Source of the DNA: Oscillospiraceae bacterium
GTDB taxonomy: Bacteria; Bacillota; Clostridia; Oscillospirales; Ruminococcaceae
DNA length: 7,078 bases
NCBI GenBank assembly: GCA_016302225.1
Contig: JAEDOB010000111.1
Coordinates: 1-7,078 of the forward strand
Reading direction: 5' to 3'
Both the position numbers and the translations under genes were made by a program. Under the pieces are notes generated by a model. The model did no database searches and had not been told where the DNA came from. It saw only the letters and a program-made list of their open reading frames with translations. Positions within the stretch are counted from its first letter, which is position 1, and each line of letters starts with the position of its first letter. Positions 1-6,938 of the stretch are shown in pieces.

Positions 1-3000
1 CTGTACGCAGACTCTGTATATTTCACTCCCGCTGCTCCCGTATTTACCGCTGCACCATCTGAGGACAGAATTTACCTGACATGGAACGCCGTAAGCAATG
101 CAGTAAAATATAAGGTAAGCTATCGTGTAAAGGGCACCGATTCCTGGACTGAACAGGAAACGAACGAAAAAAATCTTAACCTGACAGGACTTTCTCCGGA
201 AACCACCTACGAGGTAATTGTCACCGCATGCGGCGGTCAGCTTTGGTCGGACTATACCGATGAAAATATTCAGACCGTAACCACCACAGCTGCCGTTTAC
301 CCCGACCTGCCCGTATTTACAGCAGAACCTTCCGAATTCTCAATAACCGTTAATTGGAACGGTGTCAGCACTGCCACAGGATACAGAGTATGGTTCCGTG
401 AAAAAGGCGCCTCCGTTTTGAAGTACAGAGAAGTCTCCGCAAGCTCGGACTATTCAAAGGAACTGACCTCTCTTACACCCGGAAAAAGCTACGAGATAAT
501 CGTTACCGCATATAACGGAAAGCATTGGTCGCAATATACCGATGCGGATATTATGACCGTAACAACTGTTGCCTTGCCAAAGCCATCATTCACGGCTGTG
601 GCGGGGGATAAACACAGCACGATCGTTGTCAGCTGGGACTCTGTAGAAAATGCAGACAACTATGAGATAAACTACCGTATAAGCGGTTCCTCCGACTGGT
701 CGACATCATGGACAAGCGGCAATAAGGTTACTATTGATAATCTAAAGGGCGGTTCTCTTTACGAAGTCGCAGTTAAAGCACGTATCAATTCTGTCTGGTC
801 TGAATATACCGATGAAGATATTGTTACCGTAACTCCGAATGCTCCGCTAAAGGTCAATGTCACGGCAACACCCGGCATAAAAGCCGTTTTACTTGAGTGG
901 GAACCCGTTGAAGGTGCGACTAACTACAATGTGTACTGCCGCAAAAAAGGTCTGTCTGCATGGTCAAGCTATTACACCGCCGATACAAAATATATCGTCA
1001 GATCTCTCAACACCGATACTGAATACGAATTTCTTGTTAGAGCATATGTCGATGGAGAATGGACCTACTGCTATGATGATTACATCCTTACCGTCGTTAC
1101 CCGTAATGCTTCAAATCTAAAAAATCCCGAATTTACAATTGTTCCTTCGCTGAACCGGATAACCGTATCCTGGGACAGCGCAGCTGATGCGGAAAAGTAC
1201 AAGGTATACTATCGCCAAAACGGTTATACCAATTGGTCGGAAAAGGAAACTTCCGACACCTCATATACTTTAAGCGGGTTAAAAAGCTCCGAAAAATACG
1301 ATCTGGTCGTTTCCGCATATATCGGAAATACCTGGCTGGAATTTGCCGACGAGGATATTAAAACTGCATCGTCCCTGCCCATGGAAAAGCCCATAGTTAC
1401 GGCAAAAGCGGGCGTAAACGGCGTTACTCTTTCCTGGAATGCTGTCAGCGGTGCAGAAAAATATGACGTGTATTACCGTAAAAGCGGCGAAACATCATGG
1501 CATTATGAGTCCTGCACTGCCGAAACCTCCTACACAATGACGGGTCTGATGAGTGATACTGCTTATGAATTTTACGTACAGGCAAAAAGCAGCCTTGAAT
1601 TCTCAGGCAGAAGCAATACTGTAACGGCAACGCCAAAAAAGTCCATATTAAAAGCTCAGGCGGGACTTCACAGCGTCACACTTACCTGGGACGCTGTTGA
1701 TGGAAATACAAATTACACCGTTTACTGCCGCAAAGAAAACGATATTTGGAAGACCTTTGAAACCTCCGATACAAGCTATACCATTACCGATCTGGAGGGC
1801 GGAATTCCCATTGTCTGCAAGGTCGTCCCTGAAAGTTTTCAGTACCTTGATATTCAAACCGATGAAGTCACCGTAACACCAAAAGCCTTTGAAAAGCCCA
1901 CAGTCACCGCCGTTCCGAGTGAAACCGCTGTTACCCTGAATTGGAACGCCGTGGAGGGAGCTACATACTATAATGTGCTCAAACGGCTGAGCGGTGCTTA
2001 CTCATGGGATAACCCAATTAAGACAAGCGGCACAAGCTATGAATTTACGGGACTGACAAGCGGCACAAAGTACGATTTTGCCGTTCTGCCGTGCAATGAT
2101 GCTTACTCCGATACTTGGGCAGCGACAGACGATATTGTCACAGTAAAAACGGGATCGTATCCGCCCGCAAAGCCCGTATTTACGGTAACACCGAATACTA
2201 ACAAAGCTACTATTGAATGGCAAGCCGTTAATGGTGCAACGAGCTATTATTTGTACTACCGTCTGAACGGTACGGAAGAGTGGGTATCCGAAAGCTGGGG
2301 TAATAATAATTTTTCCCGTACATTTTACGGGCTTGCAGGCGGCGAAAAATATGATTTTCTCGTTCGTGCATGTAACGATTCGCTGTTGTCGGAATTCACG
2401 GACAGCGACATTGTTACTGTAACGATACTGTCAGACAAATCCGAAGATCCCGAACCCGATGACCCCATTTCCGCATTTGTCGAAAGGCTCTATCTGAACA
2501 TTCTCAACCGTCCCTCCGACCCTTCAAAGGTATCGCACATTGACAATCTGAACAGCGGCGAATCTGCCTGCAAGGTGGCTTACGACTTTGTGTTCAGCTC
2601 GGAATTCGCAAATCTGCCTATTTCAAATGAGGAGAGAGTCAAGAGAATGTATCTGACCTTCCTTAACAGAGAGGCTGACCCCGCAGGTCTGGCGGACTGG
2701 ACAGAAGTGCTTGACAACGGCTGTTCTGTCGGACATATTTTCTACGGCTTCACGCAGTCAGATGAGTTTACGAAAATATGCAATGAATACGGCATTAACC
2801 GAGGAACATGGGAGTACACGGAAAACCGTGACAGAAGCTCCAAGCTGACAGCCTTCGTTTCACGCTTGTACACCAAGGCAATGGGCAGAAACTACGATGT
2901 AAACGGTCTGAACGACCACACAGGCAGCTACCTTGAAAATCACGACCTCTATCAGCTGGCGTACAATTTCATCTTCTCGCAGGAATTTATTGATAAAAAT

Positions 3001-3180
3001 CTTTCCGACGAGGATTTCGTGGACGTAATGTACCGCACCTTCTTCGACAGAGAAGCCGATCCCGACGGAAAGGCTGACTGGCTCGGAAGAATGAGAAGCG
3101 GCTGTTCCCGTGAGGAAGTGCTGGCGGGATTTGTTGGTTCGCAGGAATGTGCCGAGCTTGTGGCTAAGTTTGGTATCTGA
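1..3180 (+). CDS. FN3-repeat protein with C-terminal DUF4214 domains (5' partial)
   Basis: The frame is open from base 1 to the TGA at 3178-3180, giving 1059 residues with no stop; the true start lies left of the window. A TTG at 418 is only an internal leucine codon, because FN3 sequence continues upstream of it. Residues about 13-811 form nine FN3-like domains of 84-94 residues. Each has the B-strand Trp (LTWNAV, VSWDSV, LEWEPV), a C-strand of the YxVYYR type and an L-x(4-6)-Y-x-F/V-x-V-x-A stretch; most end in a W-S-x-Y-T-D-x-D-I-x-T-V-T block. An acidic linker (812-822) leads to two DUF4214 regions (823-1059). No catalytic domain, LPXTG motif or C-terminal membrane anchor is present. In known families FN3 arrays act as spacers or adhesive modules on extracellular proteins, and DUF4214 often sits at the end of secreted proteins. 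I infer an exported surface or secreted protein; the signal peptide and any enzymatic or binding domain would be upstream. Domain calls are firm, role is not. Confidence 0.93.
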   Translation: MYADSVYFTPAAPVFTAAPSEDRIYLTWNAVSNAVKYKVSYRVKGTDSWTEQETNEKNLNLTGLSPETTYEVIVTACGGQLWSDYTDENIQTVTTTAAVYPDLPVFTAEPSEFSITVNWNGVSTATGYRVWFREKGASVLKYREVSASSDYSKELTSLTPGKSYEIIVTAYNGKHWSQYTDADIMTVTTVALPKPSFTAVAGDKHSTIVVSWDSVENADNYEINYRISGSSDWSTSWTSGNKVTIDNLKGGSLYEVAVKARINSVWSEYTDEDIVTVTPNAPLKVNVTATPGIKAVLLEWEPVEGATNYNVYCRKKGLSAWSSYYTADTKYIVRSLNTDTEYEFLVRAYVDGEWTYCYDDYILTVVTRNASNLKNPEFTIVPSLNRITVSWDSAADAEKYKVYYRQNGYTNWSEKETSDTSYTLSGLKSSEKYDLVVSAYIGNTWLEFADEDIKTASSLPMEKPIVTAKAGVNGVTLSWNAVSGAEKYDVYYRKSGETSWHYESCTAETSYTMTGLMSDTAYEFYVQAKSSLEFSGRSNTVTATPKKSILKAQAGLHSVTLTWDAVDGNTNYTVYCRKENDIWKTFETSDTSYTITDLEGGIPIVCKVVPESFQYLDIQTDEVTVTPKAFEKPTVTAVPSETAVTLNWNAVEGATYYNVLKRLSGAYSWDNPIKTSGTSYEFTGLTSGTKYDFAVLPCNDAYSDTWAATDDIVTVKTGSYPPAKPVFTVTPNTNKATIEWQAVNGATSYYLYYRLNGTEEWVSESWGNNNFSRTFYGLAGGEKYDFLVRACNDSLLSEFTDSDIVTVTILSDKSEDPEPDDPISAFVERLYLNILNRPSDPSKVSHIDNLNSGESACKVAYDFVFSSEFANLPISNEERVKRMYLTFLNREADPAGLADWTEVLDNGCSVGHIFYGFTQSDEFTKICNEYGINRGTWEYTENRDRSSKLTAFVSRLYTKAMGRNYDVNGLNDHTGSYLENHDLYQLAYNFIFSQEFIDKNLSDEDFVDVMYRTFFDREADPDGKADWLGRMRSGCSREEVLAGFVGSQECAELVAKFGI
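37..2433 (+). repeat. Nine tandem FN3-like domain repeats (protein level)
   Basis: Repeat units begin near bases 37, 310, 583, 844, 1126, 1390, 1642, 1897 and 2173, most at a Pro that precedes the first strand, so the period is 252-282 bases. The core Trp of strand B is kept in all nine. The sixth and seventh units are the most divergent: the sixth is short at its end, and the seventh lacks the W-S-x-Y-T-D-x-D-I block seen in units 1, 2, 3 and 9 and, more weakly, in 4, 5 and 8. The units are clearly related to each other at the protein level but not identical in DNA, so the array is not a fresh duplication. Confidence 0.9.
2467..3177 (+). repeat. Two DUF4214 domains, resolved as four half-repeats
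   Basis: Residues 823-1059 of the partial protein hold two copies, starting near bases 2467 and 2842. Each copy splits into a degenerate first half (NRPSDP; GRNYDVNG) and a canonical second half (NREADPAGLADW; DREADPDGKADW). All four halves share an R-[LM]-Y start, an R-x2-D core and, after a helix, an aromatic-rich end with S-x-E-F or S-Q-E-C. This is the known DUF4214 pattern, a domain of undetermined function on many secreted bacterial proteins. The Asp-rich loop of the last half could bind a cation; that is only an inference. Confidence 0.85.
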
Positions 3181-3217
3181 ATAATTTCCGATTTCCGTTT
3201 TACAGTAATTGAAAATC

Positions 3218-3259
3218 AAAAAATCCCCGGATTTGGTTTACCATTTCCGGGGATTTTTT
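3218..3259. terminator. Shared bidirectional intrinsic terminator
   Basis: A perfect 14-bp inverted repeat (arms 3218-3231 and 3246-3259, GC core tccccgga/tccgggga) surrounds a 14-base loop. The left arm begins with six A and the right arm ends in a run of seven T (3254-3260), so either strand yields a GC stem followed by a U-tract. It lies 37 bases after the stop of the FN3/DUF4214 gene and 60 bases after the stop of the leftward GTPase gene, exactly between convergent genes. Confidence 0.92.
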
Positions 3260-3319
3260 TGCAGAAAGCCGCTCTTAATTTTTTCAAGAGTCAGTCGGTA
3301 TTGCTTTGGCGGTGAGGGT

Positions 3320-4606
3320 CTATTTTGCATTACCGTCGGAGTCGATGCCGGTGCAGTTTTGAATATCAAGATCAATATAATGATATTTCACGACCTCCTT
3401 TGGCGGCAGGAATGGCAGGAACGCTTCCTCCTCTTCAATATACTCAAACTCTGTTCTGATAATTCCCTCTTCCGTGGAAATATTTCTGAATTCCGTGTTT
3501 TTTACGGTAATATCATATGAAGCTGTATTTCCGATAATAAGATAATCGGGAACTGACCAGCTGCATGACGATGAATTTCCCGCATCTGTAAGTGAAATAT
3601 CTGCAAATACGCAATTTTCTATTTCCGCCGAGCCTGCAAAAGCTATAGGATATGAACGGGGATCCTTGCCAATCCTTGGCATTGCATATCTTAGCGACCA
3701 ATTTGTAAATTCGCAGTTCTTTATCTCGGATTCCATAGCATCTACATATGGCATACCGCCGTCCAGCTTGCAGTTTTCCATTTTCAGATTACCGCAGTCT
3801 ATCATTTTGCCGCAGCAGTTTTTAAAGGTACAATCCGAAACCTCAAGCCATCCTTTAGTCGAAACAAATAAGCCTGCTTTGCAGTCCTCGAAAACACAAT
3901 TTTCCGCCTTTACGGTAGTTGCACCAACATTTGCTGCAATCATACAGTTTCTGAATGTGCAGTTTTTCAGCGTGCTCATTTGACCAACACTGAATATCTC
4001 ATTAGCAGAAAAATTTTCAAATGTACAGTTCTCCACGCTTGCACCCCGACATTTGAAAATATAGTGATCATTCTCCTCAAACCTTGTACCTGAGTGAGTA
4101 AATTTCGAATCATTCATAAAGACAAATGTACTGCTTGCAAGTTCATAAACACAAAGAGCATAATCAATCTTTCCGTGACACTTAATGAATTTCAGTGCCG
4201 TACCTCTTTCGGAGCTGTAATCGGTAAACTCCTTTGGCACATTATATGACGGTCCTTCATATATAATTGAGTTGCATTTGCTTAACCGTTTACAGAAGCC
4301 TTGCTTTGAATACAAGCAATAACAGCCGTTAAGCTCAGTGTTCATAAAGGTAATGGTAAGGTCATCGCCGTAAATAAAATATGACTCCGATTCGTCCGAA
4401 CCGTGATATGTCAGTCTGCAATTCATTAGTGTGATCTCTGCATTGTTTCCGTATATAGCCGCAGGCAAAGTAGGGTCAACACTTATATCGCAATTATATA
4501 AAACGATTTTTGTTTCCTGTGCAAGATATATCATTGCTTGAAAATCAAGGCGGCAGTCCATAAACTCTATTTCATCATCAACGAAAATATCCTTATCGAT
4601 CACCTT
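3320..4606 (-). other. Beta-helix domain of GTPase B with Asn-Cys ladder
   Basis: Residues 379-806. Step motifs begin near residues 393, 414, 438, 465, 518, 541, 569, 591, 612, 634, 654, 673, 707, 746 and 793. Most carry N-C or D-C followed by a beta-prone triplet, the pattern expected for stacked turns of a right-handed parallel beta-helix. Regularity is best from 569 to 680. Larger gaps follow 465 (about 53 residues) and 707 onward (34-47 residues), implying loops; one, at about 765-783, is acidic then proline-rich (IEEEE followed by LPFLPP). I see no clear polysaccharide-lyase catalytic set, so binding or scaffolding is more likely than an enzyme. Confidence 0.8.
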
Positions 4607-5740
4607 TAATTCTCTTTCGTCACCTTCATTATTCGGAGATTGCTTTCTCATTTTGTCAGCCAGTGAATAAAAATAACGTCCCAGCTCACCCTTTGTTTTT
4701 TTAGCCTGCTCCTTGAATCTGTATTCAAGCTGATAGTATGCGTTGTCTATATCCAAACGGCTTAACCAGCTGCCAAAAATGGGAACTGCATGGAAAAATG
4801 CACTGATAGCTTCGTCCATTGCGTCGGAACAGTCATAGAATTTGTCAAAGGATATGTTTATATCAAAATCCGTTCCGAAATCCTCAACCTCAACTGAAAT
4901 TGCCGAACAAAGCTTTTTATAATAATCCATTGCTTCGGACGCTCTCTTGCGGTATTCCTTCTCTACATTGCCGATAACCTTCTGCAAATGCTTTGAAGCT
5001 GTTTTCATAATGAAATTCTTGAAATCCGCAGAATTTGCATTTGAACTGTTAAGCTGCTCCTTTGCACCGTCACAGCAAAATTCATACCATTCATCAACTT
5101 CTTTATCTGAGAATTCCGTAAGCTGCGCCGGCAGCTTAGCCGCCACAGTTTCCCAAAGGTTAGACTGAATTTTCAAAAGTATCTCCTCACGTCCCCGCCT
5201 GGGTGCTGCCTCCGATGACCCCAGAAGCTTTTTGGAAACGCTGACAGTTTGGATAATATCCTTTTCCGTCAGACCGATAGCGCAAAGCTCCGCTGTCAAA
5301 GCAGAAATAGACTGCTCAACATTTCTTGCATCGCAATGAGTCAGACATACAATAACTCTGTTTCCCGAATCAAGCAGGAGCTTTATCTGCTGCCTTTCAA
5401 AGTCCTCAATTCGTGCAGATCTTGCGGATATGCAGTAGAGAATTGTGTGGAACCAATCGCAAATATCCGCACAATCGTGAGCAGTCACCTCGTCCATAAT
5501 AAGCTTTGTCCAGCGGTCAGCTTTATCAGCTTCAAGCCCCCATGTGTCAAAAACATAAACAGTCATTCCCGAGGGGTGTTCCATGGAATATTTGTAAATT
5601 TCCTCTTTTGTAACAGGCTTTCCGCTGCCCGTTTCCGCCAGCTGCTGGTCGAATATGTAGTTTAACAGCGAGCTTTTTCCAACGCCCGATTTTCCGATTA
5701 TAAGGACGTTTGTGCTGAAATTATCAACCTTTCCCGACAT
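3320..5740 (-). CDS. P-loop GTPase fused to a right-handed beta-helix (GTPase B)
   Basis: An 806-residue protein from ATG (5738-5740) to TAG (3320-3322). Residues 1-about 200 are a TRAFAC-type GTPase: G1 GKSGVGKS at 16-23, likely G2 Thr44, G3 DTWG at 65-68, and a G4-like THCD at 134-137 without the usual lysine. Residues about 200-375 are mostly charged helix with one hydrophobic patch (about 312-329). Residues about 379-806 are a beta-helix built of short steps such as NCTFENF, NCTFRNC, NCVFEDC and DCTFKNC, about 15 in all and mostly 19-28 residues apart. There is no signal peptide or clear transmembrane segment, so the beta-helix should be cytosolic; most known beta-helices of this look are extracellular. 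The protein has 34 cysteines, 24 of them in the beta-helix. The gene follows GTPase A by 21 bases and is the last gene before the terminator. GTP binding is well supported; partner and role are unknown. Confidence 0.93.
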   Translation of the reverse strand: MSGKVDNFSTNVLIIGKSGVGKSSLLNYIFDQQLAETGSGKPVTKEEIYKYSMEHPSGMTVYVFDTWGLEADKADRWTKLIMDEVTAHDCADICDWFHTILYCISARSARIEDFERQQIKLLLDSGNRVIVCLTHCDARNVEQSISALTAELCAIGLTEKDIIQTVSVSKKLLGSSEAAPRRGREEILLKIQSNLWETVAAKLPAQLTEFSDKEVDEWYEFCCDGAKEQLNSSNANSADFKNFIMKTASKHLQKVIGNVEKEYRKRASEAMDYYKKLCSAISVEVEDFGTDFDINISFDKFYDCSDAMDEAISAFFHAVPIFGSWLSRLDIDNAYYQLEYRFKEQAKKTKGELGRYFYSLADKMRKQSPNNEGDERELKVIDKDIFVDDEIEFMDCRLDFQAMIYLAQETKIVLYNCDISVDPTLPAAIYGNNAEITLMNCRLTYHGSDESESYFIYGDDLTITFMNTELNGCYCLYSKQGFCKRLSKCNSIIYEGPSYNVPKEFTDYSSERGTALKFIKCHGKIDYALCVYELASSTFVFMNDSKFTHSGTRFEENDHYIFKCRGASVENCTFENFSANEIFSVGQMSTLKNCTFRNCMIAANVGATTVKAENCVFEDCKAGLFVSTKGWLEVSDCTFKNCCGKMIDCGNLKMENCKLDGGMPYVDAMESEIKNCEFTNWSLRYAMPRIGKDPRSYPIAFAGSAEIENCVFADISLTDAGNSSSCSWSVPDYLIIGNTASYDITVKNTEFRNISTEEGIIRTEFEYIEEEEAFLPFLPPKEVVKYHYIDLDIQNCTGIDSDGNAK

Positions 5741-5749
5741 ATCATCATA

Positions 5750-5755
5750 CCTCTT
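5750..5755 (-). promoter_or_regulatory. Ribosome binding site of GTPase B
   Basis: On the minus strand, aagagg stands 9 bases before the ATG at 5740, within the 21-base gap after the GTPase A stop. Two other ATG triplets lie between it and the start, but they are out of frame and the first is only one base from the site, so the annotated start is favoured. Confidence 0.75.
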
Positions 5756-5761
5756 TTCAAA

Positions 5762-6922
5762 TTATTTGTGCATAACAGAGTCAATTATACTCTGCACAAG
5801 ATCGGACTGTCCTATTTCCTTTATGGTATCTGCAAATCGGCTCGATGTAAGGAAATCGACGAATTCCACATTTTCTCCATTCTCACGCTTCTTTGCATAT
5901 TGGTAACATATCTCGGACAGTGCCAGACCCATTGATACCGTTATAGAAGCCGCAACAAAAGAGTTTGCAACACCGCCCGCAACACTTCCCAAACCCGGGA
6001 TAAGCTTTAGCAGCTGGTTACCCAAAGACTTTGCAAGCATCTTTCCCACCTGAGAGATGACCGTCTGCTGAATAACGGCGGTCGCAACAGATGAAAAATT
6101 TGCAACGTTATACGCATTGATAATATCCGCCGCCTGCTTTATCTGCATAGGAACAAGCACCGCACAGTCGGAAAACGGCAGAGGTATTGCAGCGGCAGCA
6201 ATGGACAGTCCCGCATATATGGGGATAATCACCTTGGTGACCCTGTCCTTCTTTGCGTCAAGGTCAATATTCAGCGAAGCTATCATAAACGACTGCGACG
6301 CTTCACCGCAATGCTCAACAGCCCATTCCATCATGTCGTCCCGCTGATCGTATGGCTCAAGAGCTTCCTTCAGGTCGGGGTCGTCCGTAACACAAGTGGC
6401 AAAATGCGGAACATCGGGAAATTCCGATTCAGCAACACTGACAAGACCGTCCAGCTCGTCCTCGTCAACGGAATCTATCTGCGTAAATACGATAGCCACA
6501 GGAACTCTTGCACGTATTTCATTTATAACGGTAATATCGGTGTCCGTAAACCGCTTGTTTGCCGCACTTATACAGTACCATACCTCGTTTATGAAATCGC
6601 CCGTGTTTTCCATTCTAAGCTTGTCGATTATACCGATGATATTGTCACGGAAATACGCAAGCTTTTCGTTGCCGATCTCATAGCCCTCACTGTCGTACAG
6701 AACCACGTCCAACTCATCACTTGCGTACCGCTGAACTCCCCTTGTTACAGGCACACCCTCGCTTACAACAGCCACATTTTTCCCGAAAATATCATTGAGC
6801 AGACTGCTTTTTCCGACACCCGTTGCACCGCATACAAGAATATTAGGCTTTTTCATTGCCGCTTGACTGTTTGCAAATTCCCGGTCAAAATCAAACTGTT
6901 CTGTCCTGAAATTCATTTCCAT
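5762..6922 (-). CDS. P-loop GTPase with DUF697/YcjF-like hydrophobic C-terminal half (GTPase A)
   Basis: A 386-residue protein from ATG (6920-6922) to TAA (5762-5764). A TTG at 6977-6979 would add 19 residues but would overlap the upstream gene, while the ATG has a GGGGAAG site 5 bases upstream; a second in-frame ATG lies at 6914-6916. GTPase motifs are G1 GATGVGKS at 32-39, likely G2 Thr60, G3 DSEG at 77-80 and G4-like TQID at 147-150. From about 230 the chain turns hydrophobic: a segment at about 231-250, a P-L-P-F-S-D turn, then Q-I-K-Q-A-A-D helix, and a glycine-rich L-I-P-G-L-G-S-V-A-G-G segment at about 307-335. This order matches DUF697, known from YcjF and other GTPase-linked proteins and associated with membrane contact. 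No signal peptide is present. I infer a cytosolic, possibly membrane-docking GTPase acting with GTPase B. It is not an Era, Der or HflX housekeeping GTPase: it has no KH or second G domain. Confidence 0.93.
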   Translation of the reverse strand: MEMNFRTEQFDFDREFANSQAAMKKPNILVCGATGVGKSSLLNDIFGKNVAVVSEGVPVTRGVQRYASDELDVVLYDSEGYEIGNEKLAYFRDNIIGIIDKLRMENTGDFINEVWYCISAANKRFTDTDITVINEIRARVPVAIVFTQIDSVDEDELDGLVSVAESEFPDVPHFATCVTDDPDLKEALEPYDQRDDMMEWAVEHCGEASQSFMIASLNIDLDAKKDRVTKVIIPIYAGLSIAAAAIPLPFSDCAVLVPMQIKQAADIINAYNVANFSSVATAVIQQTVISQVGKMLAKSLGNQLLKLIPGLGSVAGGVANSFVAASITVSMGLALSEICYQYAKKRENGENVEFVDFLTSSRFADTIKEIGQSDLVQSIIDSVMHK

Positions 6923-6927
6923 TTTTA

Positions 6928-6934
6928 CTTCCCC
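6928..6934 (-). promoter_or_regulatory. Ribosome binding site that sets the GTPase A start
   Basis: Minus-strand ggggaag ends 5 bases before the ATG at 6922 and lies just after the TGA of the upstream gene (6939-6941). It is a partial match to the Shine-Dalgarno consensus, but its position argues for ATG 6922 over the TTG at 6979, which has no comparable site. Confidence 0.65.
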
Positions 6935-6938
6935 GCTT

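Noticed and set aside
2860..3219. A 119-codon minus-strand open frame
   Set aside because: It is antisense to the second DUF4214 domain, which is strongly supported in the plus-strand frame.
3272..3290. A second small hairpin (ctctt/aagag) in the convergent gap
   Set aside because: The stem is only 5 AT-rich base pairs with a 9-base loop; it is much weaker than the adjacent 14-bp terminator and may be chance.
3209..3520. A 103-codon plus-strand open frame
   Set aside because: It starts inside the terminator hairpin region and runs antisense to the end of GTPase B; no coding character.
3320..4606. Beta-helix part as a pectate lyase or other polysaccharide enzyme
   Set aside because: There is no signal peptide and no recognisable Asp/Arg/Lys catalytic arrangement of a lyase or glycosidase; the domain is fused behind a cytosolic GTPase.
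5249..5665. A 138-codon plus-strand open frame
   Set aside because: It is antisense to the GTPase domain of GTPase B, with no recognisable motif and no ribosome binding site argument.
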